Assembly (NCBI GenBank): GCA_944326825.1
Contig: CALVFL010000014.1
Location: forward strand, 1-64,000
Source of the DNA: an uncultured Erysipelotrichaceae bacterium
GTDB taxonomy: Bacteria; Bacillota_I; Bacilli_A; Erysipelotrichales; Erysipelotrichaceae
Reading direction: 5' to 3'
DNA: 64,000 nucleotides
Below the pieces are notes generated by a model. It made no database searches. It was given only the letters and a program-made list of their open reading frames with translations, and had not been told where the DNA came from. Both the position numbers and the translations under genes were made by a program. Below, piece after piece: positions 13,201 to 22,820 of the stretch. Each line of letters starts with the position of its first letter. The first letter of the stretch is position 1.

Positions 13201-14107
13201 AAGCCTTTACTTTCTCATCATATTCCCTTAACAGTTTTTCTTTGGCACTTTGCAAACTGTTGGTCTGTTTTTTGAATTCGGCATCATAAGCCTTCTTCTT
13301 TTCTTCTAATTCGATCAGTTCTTTACGTTTGATCACCAGCAGATCATTCATCTTCTCTTCCATTTTGTGATATTCCTCGTCCCATTTATTTAGCCGCTTT
13401 GCAGCATCGCTTTTCAAAGTGTTTAAAGTTGCCTGATATTCGCTCTCCTTGGCATTGAGCCTGATCCGATAATCTTCATCGTTTTTGGCATGTTCAGCTT
13501 TGAGGGCATCTTTTTGAGCATTCAGACTGTCGATCGTTAATAAAGCCTCTTCTTTAAATTTAGCAGCTTTTATAGCGATCTTATCAAGTTCAGACAGATA
13601 AGCGACCTTTTCATCCTTGCTCAAGGTTTCATAAGCTTCATTGTGCTTGCTCATATCAGCAAGATAATTCTGCTCATAATCATCGAAATCATCCTGATAG
13701 TGTCGCTTAGAGGCATTGAACTCTTCTTCCATCTGCCCCTTATTTTTAAGATATTCAGCACTCAATTCTTCAAGATCACGCTTGTTTTTGGCATAGAGAT
13801 CACTCTTTTTAAGTTCGTGATCACTTTTGATCGTGCTTAGATCATCATTATATTTGGCAAGTGTCGCCTTGAGCTCTTCTTTGCTTTGTGCCAACTTATC
13901 AAAAAGTGCCGTTTTTTCATCATTATAGGCATTGATGTCATCTTGCATCTTGGCGATCCGCAGATCATTGTCCTCTTTAAGATCGGCTACTGATTTTTCA
14001 AGATCGGAAAGTAAGGCATCGCTTTTTTTGATATCTTCATTGATCGACGCAATGGCCCTTTCAATATCCGGGAGTGATAACTTACTTACCTTAAATTTTT
14101 CAAACAT
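10247..14107 (-). CDS. Giant coiled-coil protein (1286 aa), unknown function
   Basis: The protein is almost entirely charged heptad-like sequence rich in Glu, Lys, Asp, Leu and Ala, predicted as very long coiled coil from about residue 15 to 1270. There is no Walker A/B as in SMC or Rad50, no signal peptide and no transmembrane segment. The N-terminus (MFEKFKVSKLSLPDIE) and the basic end (GLFNHFKKKR) are the only non-repetitive parts. It may be a cytoplasmic filament or scaffold, but no function is assigned. It has its own TATAAT (near 14128) and a GAGGAAG ribosome site, and lies between aspS and the structured RNA. Confidence 0.85.
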   Translation of the reverse strand: MFEKFKVSKLSLPDIERAIASINEDIKKSDALLSDLEKSVADLKEDNDLRIAKMQDDINAYNDEKTALFDKLAQSKEELKATLAKYNDDLSTIKSDHELKKSDLYAKNKRDLEELSAEYLKNKGQMEEEFNASKRHYQDDFDDYEQNYLADMSKHNEAYETLSKDEKVAYLSELDKIAIKAAKFKEEALLTIDSLNAQKDALKAEHAKNDEDYRIRLNAKESEYQATLNTLKSDAAKRLNKWDEEYHKMEEKMNDLLVIKRKELIELEEKKKAYDAEFKKQTNSLQSAKEKLLREYDEKVKAFGLQKLTLLNKEDETNKEIDLLRNRADEARQSILNVQSANEKELHQLVHDFDVTLSHIKDNYDQKLTAYKMTLKEELESYKKELDTKKETLENDLKEKSTALAKELESLKVNNQSDLEVVRKQNDDIAKDYQKQIKSLQASLEEIKKEMLDNTGKYQISISDYDTRLTNERHKWEVFYLKKEVEYQERLERLKEQFTNDLQELERQKDNAKDELVLLSENKDKVYRKYAKDIEEIKRKITEKAKEAETELNLLHAENEEKLKESEAVKADIAALLEELSKVQEDHKLTIANLQNEHAAKMSELKTAHEEELNSLDSTNKQNLEELEKVHKEELLKIDEDLEVLKKQHSQDLETLKVKHQDDLLSLDAQKEELARHFEEEKGELLKTCDELKNDIKTQKEAYEEELKAHDERMRSLNDEYNAKVALLESDFSTQSEEVTKQRQADLDGVLNEITDLKTQMKTIEEEMQRSEADADLEMAELSSEENDLRIQNENRKRELEDLLTQRKQDHDLLKKDLDDKLQVLNESKEAAQAELDALKDELNANLLTYKEEHETKKNEMLLKHEEELAALENEYQGQKEALDADLEKTRNELAIEYDDQKSAYENEVNLKNEEIEKMRLDLESRSSELASLKEEFTLALQSDKEAYSEKGKELYDEYLKRKQALDDDHLRLEKEYLDKIAAFKEEARQSITEAQNEINTKVMALKELEKARNIALMESANKKSEAQSLIDEAKNDYQKIEETYEEKFNALERDKVALNAAYDLKVSNLDKVIANLKTEKDQFIERNNIGKRKVKDDFDYFVATKEYELALKKEELDKSKEELLQSYESLKNETIAQYQNELSEAKIAHEEKMNSLALRRQDLADKLSAFKGDIKEDLINEAISLISYDNGAKDAYEKEKDKVAALKAKAEAMMGEEKERLNERLAALSSDIARLKESYDSKDAGLDDDSETAFSELRLKFGAYLQEVKEKEESKGLFNHFKKKR

Positions 14108-14174
14108 AGCTAAGCTTCCTCACTTGTTCTATTATACTATTAAATTCAAAAAAAAGATAAATGAGTGACTAAAG

Positions 14175-15917
14175 TCACTCAGCTATCTTAATACCTAAAT
14201 CTTTAAGCTGACGCTCATCCACGCTGTTTGGCGCATCCGACATCAGGCACATGGCACTGGCAGTCTTAGGGAAAGCCACCACATCTTTGATATTGTCGGT
14301 ATCACTTAAGATCATCAATAGTCTTTCAAGACCAATACCCACTCCTAGATGCGGCGGAGCGCCATATTCAAAGGCTTCAAGGAAGAAACCAAATTTAGCT
14401 TTGGCTTCTTCTTTGCTTAGACCTAAAGCTTCAAAGACCTTGGCTTGCAATTTCTGATCATGGATACGGACTGATCCTGAAAGCAGTTCATAGCCGTTTA
14501 ATACAAGGTCATAGGCTCTTGAAAGACAATGGGCTTTATCAGTCAGCAGTTTATCGATATCTTCTGTTTTAGGGGCAGTAAAAGGATGATGGCAGGCTAC
14601 ATAACGGCCTTCTTCTTTAGAGTATTCATACATTGGGAAATCAGTGATCCAGACGAAGTGATACTGACTCTTGTCGATAAGATCAAGATCATTTGCGATC
14701 TTGACACGCAAAGCACCCATGGCTTGCGAAGCGATCTCATATTCATCAGCCACCATCATCACGATGTCACCGTTGCTTAAGTTCAGTTCTTCAATAAGCC
14801 TTAGCTTTTGATCATCTGTGATATTTTTAGCCAAAGAGCCGTTTAAGGCATTGTCACTGTATTTCAAATAAGCCAAAGCCTTGGCTTTATAGATCTTGAC
14901 GAATTCAGTATATTTATCTAGCTGTTTGCGGGAGAAACGTTCGCCACCGCCGGTAACTTTTAAAGCTTTGATCACGCCATCATTATCCAAAACATCCTTA
15001 AAGATCTTAAAGTCCGTATCTTTAAATACTTCGTTTAAGTGAGCTAGCTTTAGATCAAAGCGCAGATCAGGCTTATCGCTGCCATAGTATTTAATGGCAT
15101 CATGATAACTCAAACGCTCAAAAGAGGCAGGCAAGTCAACATTTTTAACTTTGGCGAAAACCTCTTTCATCGCTCCTTCAACAACAGCGAAAATATCTTC
15201 TTCATCAGCGAAAGACATTTCAATATCGATCTGGTCGAATTCCGGCTGACGGTCAGCTCTTAGATCCTCATCACGGAAACAGCGGGCGATCTGGAAATAA
15301 CGGTCCATGCCGCCGATCATCAAAAGCTGTTTATAGATCTGCGGCGATTGTGGCAGAGCATAAAAACGGCCATGATAAAGCCTCGAAGGCACAAGATAAT
15401 CTCTGGCCCCCTCTGGTGTCGATTTGGAAAGGATCGGTGTTTCGACCTCGATGAAATCATGTTTATGCAGAAAGTCACGGAAGATCGTCGTCACTTTATC
15501 ACGCAGGATCAGTTTATCTTTGATCGGATTGCGGCGTATATCAAGATAACGATATTTTAAACGAATATCTTCTAAAGCATCCGTTTCATCGGCGATGATC
15601 ATCGGTGTCGTCTTGGCTTCGCTTAAAAGTGTGAACTTATCGACCTTGACTTCGATCTCGCCTGTTGGAAGTTTCGGGTTGGGATGCTCTTTAAGGACAA
15701 CCGTACCACTGACTTCAATGACATATTCATTTCGGACATCTTTGATCTTTTCGGCCATCTTTTCATCAAAAGTGATCTGGGTTATGCCATAGCGGTCACG
15801 AAGATCGATAAAAACGATCGAACCTAAATTACGGCGTTTAGCCACCCAGCCGTCAAGTGTGACATACTTGCCGACATCTTCTTTACGCAATTCACCATTA
15901 GTATGTGTTCTATTCAT
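14175..15917 (-). CDS. aspS: Aspartyl-tRNA synthetase
   Basis: This class II synthetase charges tRNA-Asp. It has an N-terminal OB-fold anticodon domain (TLDGWVAKRRNLGSIVFIDL), motif 2 (FRDEDLRADRQPEFDQIDIE), the bacterial GAD insertion, and motif 3 (GVGIGLERLLMIL). The ATG at 15917 is chosen because GGGGGAAG lies just upstream and the first residues are MNRTHTNGEL; an ATG at 15941 lies deeper inside hisS. The resulting 580 residues are normal for bacterial AspRS. The start overlaps the hisS stop by eight bases, so the two are translationally coupled. Confidence 0.97.
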   Translation of the reverse strand: MNRTHTNGELRKEDVGKYVTLDGWVAKRRNLGSIVFIDLRDRYGITQITFDEKMAEKIKDVRNEYVIEVSGTVVLKEHPNPKLPTGEIEVKVDKFTLLSEAKTTPMIIADETDALEDIRLKYRYLDIRRNPIKDKLILRDKVTTIFRDFLHKHDFIEVETPILSKSTPEGARDYLVPSRLYHGRFYALPQSPQIYKQLLMIGGMDRYFQIARCFRDEDLRADRQPEFDQIDIEMSFADEEDIFAVVEGAMKEVFAKVKNVDLPASFERLSYHDAIKYYGSDKPDLRFDLKLAHLNEVFKDTDFKIFKDVLDNDGVIKALKVTGGGERFSRKQLDKYTEFVKIYKAKALAYLKYSDNALNGSLAKNITDDQKLRLIEELNLSNGDIVMMVADEYEIASQAMGALRVKIANDLDLIDKSQYHFVWITDFPMYEYSKEEGRYVACHHPFTAPKTEDIDKLLTDKAHCLSRAYDLVLNGYELLSGSVRIHDQKLQAKVFEALGLSKEEAKAKFGFFLEAFEYGAPPHLGVGIGLERLLMILSDTDNIKDVVAFPKTASAMCLMSDAPNSVDERQLKDLGIKIAE

Positions 15918-17184
15918 ATTCTTCCCCCATCTTTTCATCAAGATAATCGATCAGATCATCTAGTCTGACATTATCCTGCATCTTTGTTTTGGCATCTTTA
16001 ACATTTACGCTTTGTGTCTTTTTTTCATCTTCGCCGACAATGATCGTAAAACGCACCTTGCGGCGATCAGCCGACTTGAATTGAGCTTTGAGCGAACGGT
16101 TGTAATAATCCATCTCGCCGCTGTAAGAATTGGCTCTAAGAATGCTGAGCACTTCCAAAGCATAAGGATCGTCCCTTAAAAGATTGACTACATAGGCATC
16201 TAAACTCTTTTCTTCCTTTGTGAAGATACCTTCGGCCTTCGCTAAGATCAATAGTCTTTCTTCACCAATCGCAAAACCGATGCCGCTCAGTTCCGGTCCG
16301 CCCATCTCTTTAACGAGATTGTCATAACGGCCGCCGCCAAAGATCGTGCTTTGCGCACCTGATTCTTCATTGGTCGATACCACTTCAAAAACGGTATCGG
16401 TATAATAATCTAAACCTCTGACTAAACGATCATCGATCATAAACGGAATATCCAAAGCCTTTAGATACATCTGCACTTTATCGAAGTAATGCAAAGAATC
16501 TTCACTTAAATAATCAGACATCTTTGGAGCGTTTCTTACAAATTCCTTTTCTCTATCGATCTTGCAATCTAAGATACGCAACGGATTTTTAAACAGACGG
16601 TCTTTACAGTCGCCGCAAAGTTCTGCTTCATAATCTTTAAAATAGTCACTTAAAGCCTTTTTATAATTCAAACGGGAGTCATAGTCACCCAAAGAATTAA
16701 GCAATACTTTGATATCTTTAATGCCTAAAGTCTTTAAGAAGAAGTAGCCAAAAGCGATTACTTCCGCATCGATGAGCGGATCTTTGTTGCCGATATTCTC
16801 AATGCCTAACTGATTGAATTGGCGCTGGCGGCCTTTTTGCGGGCGTTCATGACGAAACATCTCTCCGATATAAGCCAATTTTACCGGAAGTTCATTGCCA
16901 TACATCTTGTTTTGGACAAAACTTCTGATGACCCCGGCCGTACCTTCTGGCCTTAGAGTCAAATAATCCTTATTGTTTAAAGTGAAGGTGTACATCTCTT
17001 TGGTGACCATATCACTGGTATCATTGTCTTTTTTAAAGACGCCGGTATATTCAAGGATAGGTGTTTTGATCATCTCATAACCGTATAATTCAGCGAAATG
17101 TTTGAATAAAGTATCTATCTTTTCAAAATAGCGGTATTCTTCACCATAGACATCATACATTCCTTTAATAGTTTGATAAGCCAT
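15910..17184 (-). CDS. hisS: Histidyl-tRNA synthetase
   Basis: The 424-residue class II enzyme charges tRNA-His. Visible are motif 2 (GEMFRHERPQKGRQRQF), the histidine-specific LVRGLDYYTDTVFE segment, motif 3 (SGIGFAIGEERLL) and a C-terminal anticodon domain. AAAGGA precedes the ATG. Gene order relA-hisS-aspS is the same as in many Firmicutes. A short CxxC-containing stretch (LCGDCKD) resembles clostridial-type HisRS. Confidence 0.97.
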   Translation of the reverse strand: MAYQTIKGMYDVYGEEYRYFEKIDTLFKHFAELYGYEMIKTPILEYTGVFKKDNDTSDMVTKEMYTFTLNNKDYLTLRPEGTAGVIRSFVQNKMYGNELPVKLAYIGEMFRHERPQKGRQRQFNQLGIENIGNKDPLIDAEVIAFGYFFLKTLGIKDIKVLLNSLGDYDSRLNYKKALSDYFKDYEAELCGDCKDRLFKNPLRILDCKIDREKEFVRNAPKMSDYLSEDSLHYFDKVQMYLKALDIPFMIDDRLVRGLDYYTDTVFEVVSTNEESGAQSTIFGGGRYDNLVKEMGGPELSGIGFAIGEERLLILAKAEGIFTKEEKSLDAYVVNLLRDDPYALEVLSILRANSYSGEMDYYNRSLKAQFKSADRRKVRFTIIVGEDEKKTQSVNVKDAKTKMQDNVRLDDLIDYLDEKMGEEYE

Positions 17185-17195
17185 AGTAATCCTTT

Positions 17196-19397
17196 CTATT
17201 TGATTCCTCTTTCTACATCGATCACATCAGCCAGTTTCTTAAGATTGGCCATGATCACTTTCAAATGTTCGATATCATTAACGACGATCCGCATTTTGAC
17301 CGTCACTGTCAGACTGATTTGATCCACAGCCGCATTGATCGACATCAGATTGGCCTTGTATTGAGAGATACAGGTAACGATGTCTGTCAATAAGAAGTTG
17401 CGGTCTTTCGCAAAGATCCTCAAGTCAACTTCATATTTCTGATTGTCTGGTATATCGTCAGCCCAATAGACATCGATCAGCCGGTTCTTCTCGTTGATGA
17501 TGTTCGGACAGTCTTTGCGGTGGACTTTAACGCCATGTCCTTTGGTGACATAACCGACGATCTCATCGCCATAGATCGGACTGCAGCAGGAAGCTAATTC
17601 AGTCTTCATCGTATTCATGCCGCTGACCATGACCCCGGTCTTATTGGCAGATTGGGCCTTGCGGCGGTTTTTGGTCTTATCGGTGATGTGTTTTAAGACA
17701 TCTTCACCAAAAGCGACTTTCTTTTGTTTGACAAGCTTTTCAGCGATCGAAGCCATCGATAAAGACTTGCAGGCGATCGCATACATCAATTCATTATAGC
17801 CGGATAACTGGAAGGCCTGATAAAGCGGCTCAAGTTTCTTATGATCGCTATATTCATTAGGATCGATGCCTCTTCTTTTCAGATCTTCTTTAAAGATATC
17901 TTCACCCTGAGCGATCAGTCCTTCTCTTTTTTCATTTTCTTTTTTCTGCAAGAAGCTCTTGATCTTGTTTTTGGCATTGGTGGTCTTGACGATCTTTAGC
18001 CAGTCTTCACTTGGCGTAGAATTCTTATTGGTCTTAAGTTCGACCACATCGCCGGTCTTTAAAGGTGTATTAAGCGGCACTAAGACCCCGTTCACTAGTG
18101 CTCCGACCGTCTGATGGCCAACCTCGGTATGGACCCGATAGGCAAAATCGATCGGCGTAGCCCCTGCCACAAGATCGATGACCCTGCCTTTAGGCGTCAT
18201 GACATAGATCGTGGCATTAAAGACATCATGAGTAACGGTAGACATATATTCATTGGGATCATCAGAATCAGAATAGTCATCTTCAAAATCTTTAAGCCAT
18301 TCCAGTTCCTTCTGGATCTCTTTTTGTTCTTTTTTGGCCGAATAATTCTTGCCCTCTTTATACGACCAGTGGGCGGCAATACCCTTTTCTGCTACCTGAT
18401 CCATCTCTTCCGTTCTGATCTGCACTTCATAGATACGTCCATCAGAGCCGATGATCGTCGTATGCAGTGATTGATACATATTGACTTTCGGCATGGCGAT
18501 ATAATCTTTGAAACGGCCTGGGATCGGATGATAAGTAGCGTGGATAAAACCTAAGATCTCATAACAGTTTAACTCAGTCTGAGTGACGATCCTGATCGCC
18601 AGAAGATCCAAGATCTCATCAAAGCGTTTATTTTTGGTCTGCATCTTCTTATAGATGCTGTAAATATCTTTTGCCCGGCCAAAGATCCGATACTTGATAT
18701 GATTTTCATCAAGGATCTTCGAGATTTCTTCCATCATGGCATTGATCTGGCTTTCTCTTTCACTTTTCTTGTTGTTTAAAAGATTGACGATATGATTGAA
18801 TTCTTCAGGATAGAGATAGTAAAAGGCCAGATCTTCAAGTTCATGTTCGATCTCGGCAATACCCAGACGATGAGCGATCGGTGCATAGACTTCCAAGGTT
18901 TCGGTAGCGATCTTTTTTTGTTTTTCCGGCTTCTGAAATTCCAAAGTCCGCATATTGTGCAAACGATCGACCAGTTTGATCAAAACGACTCTAACATCCT
19001 TGGCCATCGCCAGCAAGATCTTGCGGTGATTGGCTGCCTGATATTCCTTTTCATCTTTGAACTTGATGTCGCCGATCTTGGTGACAGCTTCCACAAGCGT
19101 AAAGATCTCTTCATCAAATTCTGCGATCAGGGTTTCTTTAGTGATGCCTTGATCTTCCATGCAGTCATGTAAAAAACCGGCGGCCAGTGTTTTAGGCCCG
19201 GCTTTTAAGCGGGATAACTCATAAGCCACATTCAAAAGATGCACAAAATAAGGTTCCCCGCTTTTGCGCTTCTGGTCTTTGTGCACCTCTTGGGCAAAGT
19301 CGTGAGCTTTCTTGATCAAAGCCAGCGATTCTTTGTCTTGGATATAAGAATGCACCTCATTATAAAACATTTCATCAGTCAGTGTATTCTGTGGCAT
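17196..19397 (-). CDS. relA: Bifunctional (p)ppGpp synthetase/hydrolase, Rel family
   Basis: The 733-residue stringent-response enzyme has, in order, an HD hydrolase domain (FLHDCMEDQG and HNMRTLEFQ, about 30-200), a synthetase domain (about 235-370, with YQSLHTTIIG and EVQIRTEEMD), a TGS domain (about 395-455) and a C-terminal ACT domain (about 660-733). The intact HD motif indicates that it can hydrolyse as well as make (p)ppGpp. GGGGAAGAA precedes the ATG. It lies between apt and hisS as in Bacillus. Confidence 0.96.
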   Translation of the reverse strand: MPQNTLTDEMFYNEVHSYIQDKESLALIKKAHDFAQEVHKDQKRKSGEPYFVHLLNVAYELSRLKAGPKTLAAGFLHDCMEDQGITKETLIAEFDEEIFTLVEAVTKIGDIKFKDEKEYQAANHRKILLAMAKDVRVVLIKLVDRLHNMRTLEFQKPEKQKKIATETLEVYAPIAHRLGIAEIEHELEDLAFYYLYPEEFNHIVNLLNNKKSERESQINAMMEEISKILDENHIKYRIFGRAKDIYSIYKKMQTKNKRFDEILDLLAIRIVTQTELNCYEILGFIHATYHPIPGRFKDYIAMPKVNMYQSLHTTIIGSDGRIYEVQIRTEEMDQVAEKGIAAHWSYKEGKNYSAKKEQKEIQKELEWLKDFEDDYSDSDDPNEYMSTVTHDVFNATIYVMTPKGRVIDLVAGATPIDFAYRVHTEVGHQTVGALVNGVLVPLNTPLKTGDVVELKTNKNSTPSEDWLKIVKTTNAKNKIKSFLQKKENEKREGLIAQGEDIFKEDLKRRGIDPNEYSDHKKLEPLYQAFQLSGYNELMYAIACKSLSMASIAEKLVKQKKVAFGEDVLKHITDKTKNRRKAQSANKTGVMVSGMNTMKTELASCCSPIYGDEIVGYVTKGHGVKVHRKDCPNIINEKNRLIDVYWADDIPDNQKYEVDLRIFAKDRNFLLTDIVTCISQYKANLMSINAAVDQISLTVTVKMRIVVNDIEHLKVIMANLKKLADVIDVERGIK

Positions 19398-19416
19398 TTC
19401 TTCCCCTTTTTTAAAG

Positions 19417-19443
19417 TTAAAATCGAAGTTTGACTCCGATTTA
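19417..19443 (-). terminator. Weak hairpin between apt and relA
   Basis: AAATCGGAG and CTTCGATTT pair with one mismatch across a five-base loop, followed by a short T/A run. It overlaps the apt stop. It may be a weak terminator or an RNA-stabilising hairpin within the operon. Confidence 0.35.
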
Positions 19444-19953
19444 ATATTTTATTAAAGATAAGACATTATAATTCTTTAATAATTCACGGCCTTTCAGATC
19501 TTCAAGTTCGATCAAAAAAGCACAGCCGGCAACGATGCCTTTCATGCTTTCGACTAATTTGATAGTCGCTTCTACCGTACCGCCAGTAGCTAAAAGATCA
19601 TCGACGATCAAGACTCTTTGACCCTCTTTGATCGAATCGGCATGCATGTGGAGTTCATTTGAACCATATTCCAGATCATATTTATAAGAGATCGTCTTTC
19701 TTGGCAGTTTGCCCGGCTTTCTGACCGGCACAAAGCCAATGCCAAGTTCATAAGCTACCGGACAACCGAAGATGAAACCTCTTGATTCCGGTCCGGCAAT
19801 AACATCAGCCTTTATCTCTTTGGCAAAATCGACGAATTTAGAAGTTGCATCATGAAATACTTTACCATCCTGCATCAAAGGGGTAATATCTCTAAACAAG
19901 ATGCCCTCTTTAGGAAAATCCTTTACATCAGCAATATACTTTTTATAATCCAT
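19441..19953 (-). CDS. apt: Adenine phosphoribosyltransferase
   Basis: This 170-residue cytosolic salvage enzyme makes AMP from adenine and PRPP. The PRPP-binding motif [13 protein letters not shown] (about 113-125) is intact, as is the N-terminal [14 protein letters not shown]. Length and sequence are typical. AAGGAG precedes the ATG. It sits between recJ and relA, the order found in Bacillus. Confidence 0.97.
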   Translation of the reverse strand: MDYKKYIADVKDFPKEGILFRDITPLMQDGKVFHDATSKFVDFAKEIKADVIAGPESRGFIFGCPVAYELGIGFVPVRKPGKLPRKTISYKYDLEYGSNELHMHADSIKEGQRVLIVDDLLATGGTVEATIKLVESMKGIVAGCAFLIELEDLKGRELLKNYNVLSLIKY

Positions 19954-19978
19954 AAATAACTCCTTCAGTACCTTTCGA

Positions 19979-21547
19979 TTATATCACAATTTCTTCTAGG
20001 GATATATTTATTTTAGGCACGATCGCAAATTCATTAAGACTTAACTTGCCGATCAAAGCTTTGATGCCGTTTTTGTATAAACGCTCATCAAAACCGATCG
20101 CTTCAACATTGTCTTTTAAGGTGTATTTGGGATATTTGCCCTGGATCTTGAAGCATTTCAATATTTCTGGATGAGCGATGTAGAAAGTCGGTTCTGAAAG
20201 TCCTTCGCCAAAAGGCGCCAGCGTACTTAAAAAACGGACATTCTCAACACTTAGTTCATCAGGTTCAAGATAGATCAGCGGTTTCTTTTCAAAGTGATAG
20301 CTGGGCTTTAAATGATCGATGAAGTATTTAAAATCATGATAATTCTCTTTGGCAAGAGTCAGACCGATCGCCATCTTATGACCGCCATAACTTTCGTAAG
20401 CTGCATAATCTTTCAGAATGTCAAAAAGATCAACTTCATTTACACTGCGGGCTGAACCTTTTAAAGTATTGCCGTTGTCGCTTAAGACGATCGAGGGCTT
20501 ATGATACCTGCTTGCAAGGTTGCCGGCGATGATACCGCATAGTCCTTCCATGAATTCAGTACTTTTAATAAGGATCACCTCTTTAGAAGCATCGACATGT
20601 TTAGCGGCATAATCGGCCATCTTTTGAGTGTTCAGCTTTCTTAATTCATTGATCTTAGTGATGTTTTCAGCCTGCTCTTTATTTATATTTTCAGTATCTT
20701 TTAAATAACGGACCAGATGATTGACATTGGCTAAGGGGTCCATCCTGGAAACAGCATTTATTTTCGGTACCAGCTTAAAAGAAATATCGCTGTAAGTATA
20801 TACTTTCTGTTTTTTGATAAGCAAATGAAGCGGAGTGTCCTGCTTATCACAAAAAGCTCTTAGTCCTTCCTTTAAGATCTGACGGTTATAGCCGGTCACT
20901 TGTGAGGCATCTGCTAAAGTAGCACACATCGCCAGCATCTCATTATATGCATCACGATAATAAAAACGGCTCAAAAGTTCGACAAGACCGCCGGTACATA
21001 AATTATCAAAGCCCTTTTTCAAAAAAGCAGGATGAACGACAAGATCGGCTTTAGGCAGTTTATCAAAACGGTGATGATCGATGACCAAGACTTTAAGAGA
21101 ATGTTTTTTTGCATAATCGATCTCATCATAGGCTACGATGCCGTTATCCAAAGTGACTAAGACATCAAAATCATAATCGATGGCACTTTTGACATGTTTT
21201 AAGGAAAGACCATAACCGTCTTTTACTCTTGATGGGATGATGTAGTTATTAGTGATCTTTAAATGATTCAAAAGTCTTGAAAAGATAACTGTTGCAGAGA
21301 TCCCGTCACAATCATAATCTCCGACGATCAAAACTTTATAGTTGTTCTCTTTGATCTCTTGCATAAGAGCCATAAATTCTCTGATGACTTCATTATAAGC
21401 AGACTTATAGTCATATTCTTTTGTCAGTATTTCAAGATCCAGATCTTTATAAAAACCAAAAACCTTATCTTTAAAGGATAAGGCAGTATTTGCATAAGAC
21501 AGACTGTAGAGATCTTCTAAATCAAAATTGCTTAACGATAGCTGCAA
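19979..21547 (-). CDS. recJ: Single-stranded-DNA-specific exonuclease RecJ
   Basis: This DHH-family 5'-3' exonuclease acts in DNA repair. Motifs seen are DYDCDGISA (I), TLDNGI (II), IDHH (III), DASQVTG and [10 protein letters not shown] in the DHHA1 part. A start at TTG 21547 ([12 protein letters not shown]), preceded by GAGG nine bases earlier, gives 522 residues and a 26-base overlap with murD. The in-frame ATG at 21619 would overlap murD by 98 bases and adds 24 residues unlike RecJ. The protein is somewhat shorter than Bacillus RecJ, mainly at the C-terminus. Confidence 0.9.
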   Translation of the reverse strand: MQLSLSNFDLEDLYSLSYANTALSFKDKVFGFYKDLDLEILTKEYDYKSAYNEVIREFMALMQEIKENNYKVLIVGDYDCDGISATVIFSRLLNHLKITNNYIIPSRVKDGYGLSLKHVKSAIDYDFDVLVTLDNGIVAYDEIDYAKKHSLKVLVIDHHRFDKLPKADLVVHPAFLKKGFDNLCTGGLVELLSRFYYRDAYNEMLAMCATLADASQVTGYNRQILKEGLRAFCDKQDTPLHLLIKKQKVYTYSDISFKLVPKINAVSRMDPLANVNHLVRYLKDTENINKEQAENITKINELRKLNTQKMADYAAKHVDASKEVILIKSTEFMEGLCGIIAGNLASRYHKPSIVLSDNGNTLKGSARSVNEVDLFDILKDYAAYESYGGHKMAIGLTLAKENYHDFKYFIDHLKPSYHFEKKPLIYLEPDELSVENVRFLSTLAPFGEGLSEPTFYIAHPEILKCFKIQGKYPKYTLKDNVEAIGFDERLYKNGIKALIGKLSLNEFAIVPKINISLEEIVI

Positions 21548-22820
21548 AAAGATCGCCTCTTTCTTCAAAATTCTTAAACTGATCCCAGCTGGCACACATC
21601 GGTGAAAGCAAGACGACATCGCCTTTTAAAGCGATAGCCTTGGCATAGCGAAGAGCTTCTTCCATATTCTCAAAGATGATGGCTTGAGGATAGAGTTCTT
21701 TTAATTCCATGGCTGTTTGGCCGAATACCAGCATCTTTTTGACATGGTGCAGATACGGTCTGATACTTTCAAAACCGGTATGTTTATCATAGCCGCCGGC
21801 CAAAAGGATCACATTATCATCAAAAGCTTTTAAAGCCACACTTGTTGAATCGGGATTAGTGCCTTTAGAATCGTTGTAATAGCGGACACCATCGATCTCT
21901 TTAATGAATTCTAAGCGGTGTTTAACACCTTTGAACTCCTTTAAGACCCTTTGGATGTCACTTATTGCAACGCCCATCTTATAAGCCATCGCTGCAGCGA
22001 CCATCGCATTGCTTAAATTATGTTCGCCGACGATCTTCAGATCACTGATCTTAAATAACGGTTTATCAAAAAGGGTCACCCAGTTCCCATCAACCATAAG
22101 ATCAGCTTTTTTATTTAAAGAATAGGTAACTGTCTTACATTTGATACCTTTAGCATACTTAATGATGTTTTCATCATCTAAATTGAGCAAGAACCAGTTA
22201 TCATCCCTTTGATTTTTATAGACCAGCATCTTGGCTTTATAATACTTATCGACATCTTTAAAATAGTCGATGTGATCAGGACTTAAATTGGTACACACAC
22301 TGACAAGCGGATGATAGCTTTCACAAGCCACAAGCTGAAAAGCCGAGATCTCCATAGCGATCTTTAAAGGCTGCTTTTCGTATTTCATAACGATTTCGCT
22401 TAGCGGATAGCCGATATTGCCTGCTACGCCGTTTAAAGGGTTCTGCGTCTTTAACATCTCGCCTAAAAGCGTCGTAGTGGTGGTCTTGCCGTTTGTGCCG
22501 GTGATCGAAGCATAGGTATAGTTTTTGGCATAGCGAAAAGCTACTTCAATCTCATTTAATAAATGATAGCCTTTATCGACAAAGTACTTAACAAAAGGCA
22601 CATCATATTTGATGCCCGGATTTTTAACGATCAGATCATAATCGATAGTCTTTAAAAGGTCGGGATGTCCATTATCGTAGATTTTGATACCCTCTAAGAC
22701 CAAAGACTCTTTATCATCAATAGCTTTGGCATCAGTAAGAAATACCTCGTAGCCCTTTTTATTCAAAAGTCTGGCACAGGCTGCCCCGCTCATTGCAGCC
22801 CCGATGATCAAGGCTTTCAT
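21522..22820 (-). CDS. murD: UDP-N-acetylmuramoyl-L-alanine--D-glutamate ligase
   Basis: The cytosolic Mur ligase adds D-Glu to UDP-MurNAc-L-Ala. The ATP loop SITGTNGKTTT, the central NLSPDHIDYF and the C-terminal YNDSKGTNPDST are characteristic. The ATG at 22820 (MKALIIGAAMSG) overlaps the mraY stop as TAATG with GGAG upstream; an upstream in-frame start at 22856 lies inside mraY and is unlikely. About 432 residues, normal for MurD. Confidence 0.96.
   Translation of the reverse strand: MKALIIGAAMSGAACARLLNKKGYEVFLTDAKAIDDKESLVLEGIKIYDNGHPDLLKTIDYDLIVKNPGIKYDVPFVKYFVDKGYHLLNEIEVAFRYAKNYTYASITGTNGKTTTTTLLGEMLKTQNPLNGVAGNIGYPLSEIVMKYEKQPLKIAMEISAFQLVACESYHPLVSVCTNLSPDHIDYFKDVDKYYKAKMLVYKNQRDDNWFLLNLDDENIIKYAKGIKCKTVTYSLNKKADLMVDGNWVTLFDKPLFKISDLKIVGEHNLSNAMVAAAMAYKMGVAISDIQRVLKEFKGVKHRLEFIKEIDGVRYYNDSKGTNPDSTSVALKAFDDNVILLAGGYDKHTGFESIRPYLHHVKKMLVFGQTAMELKELYPQAIIFENMEEALRYAKAIALKGDVVLLSPMCASWDQFKNFEERGDLFAAIVKQF

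Noticed and set aside
21548-21619. ATG start of recJ inside murD
   Set aside because: The added residues do not resemble RecJ, and the overlap would be 98 bases; TTG at 21547 has a GAGG site.
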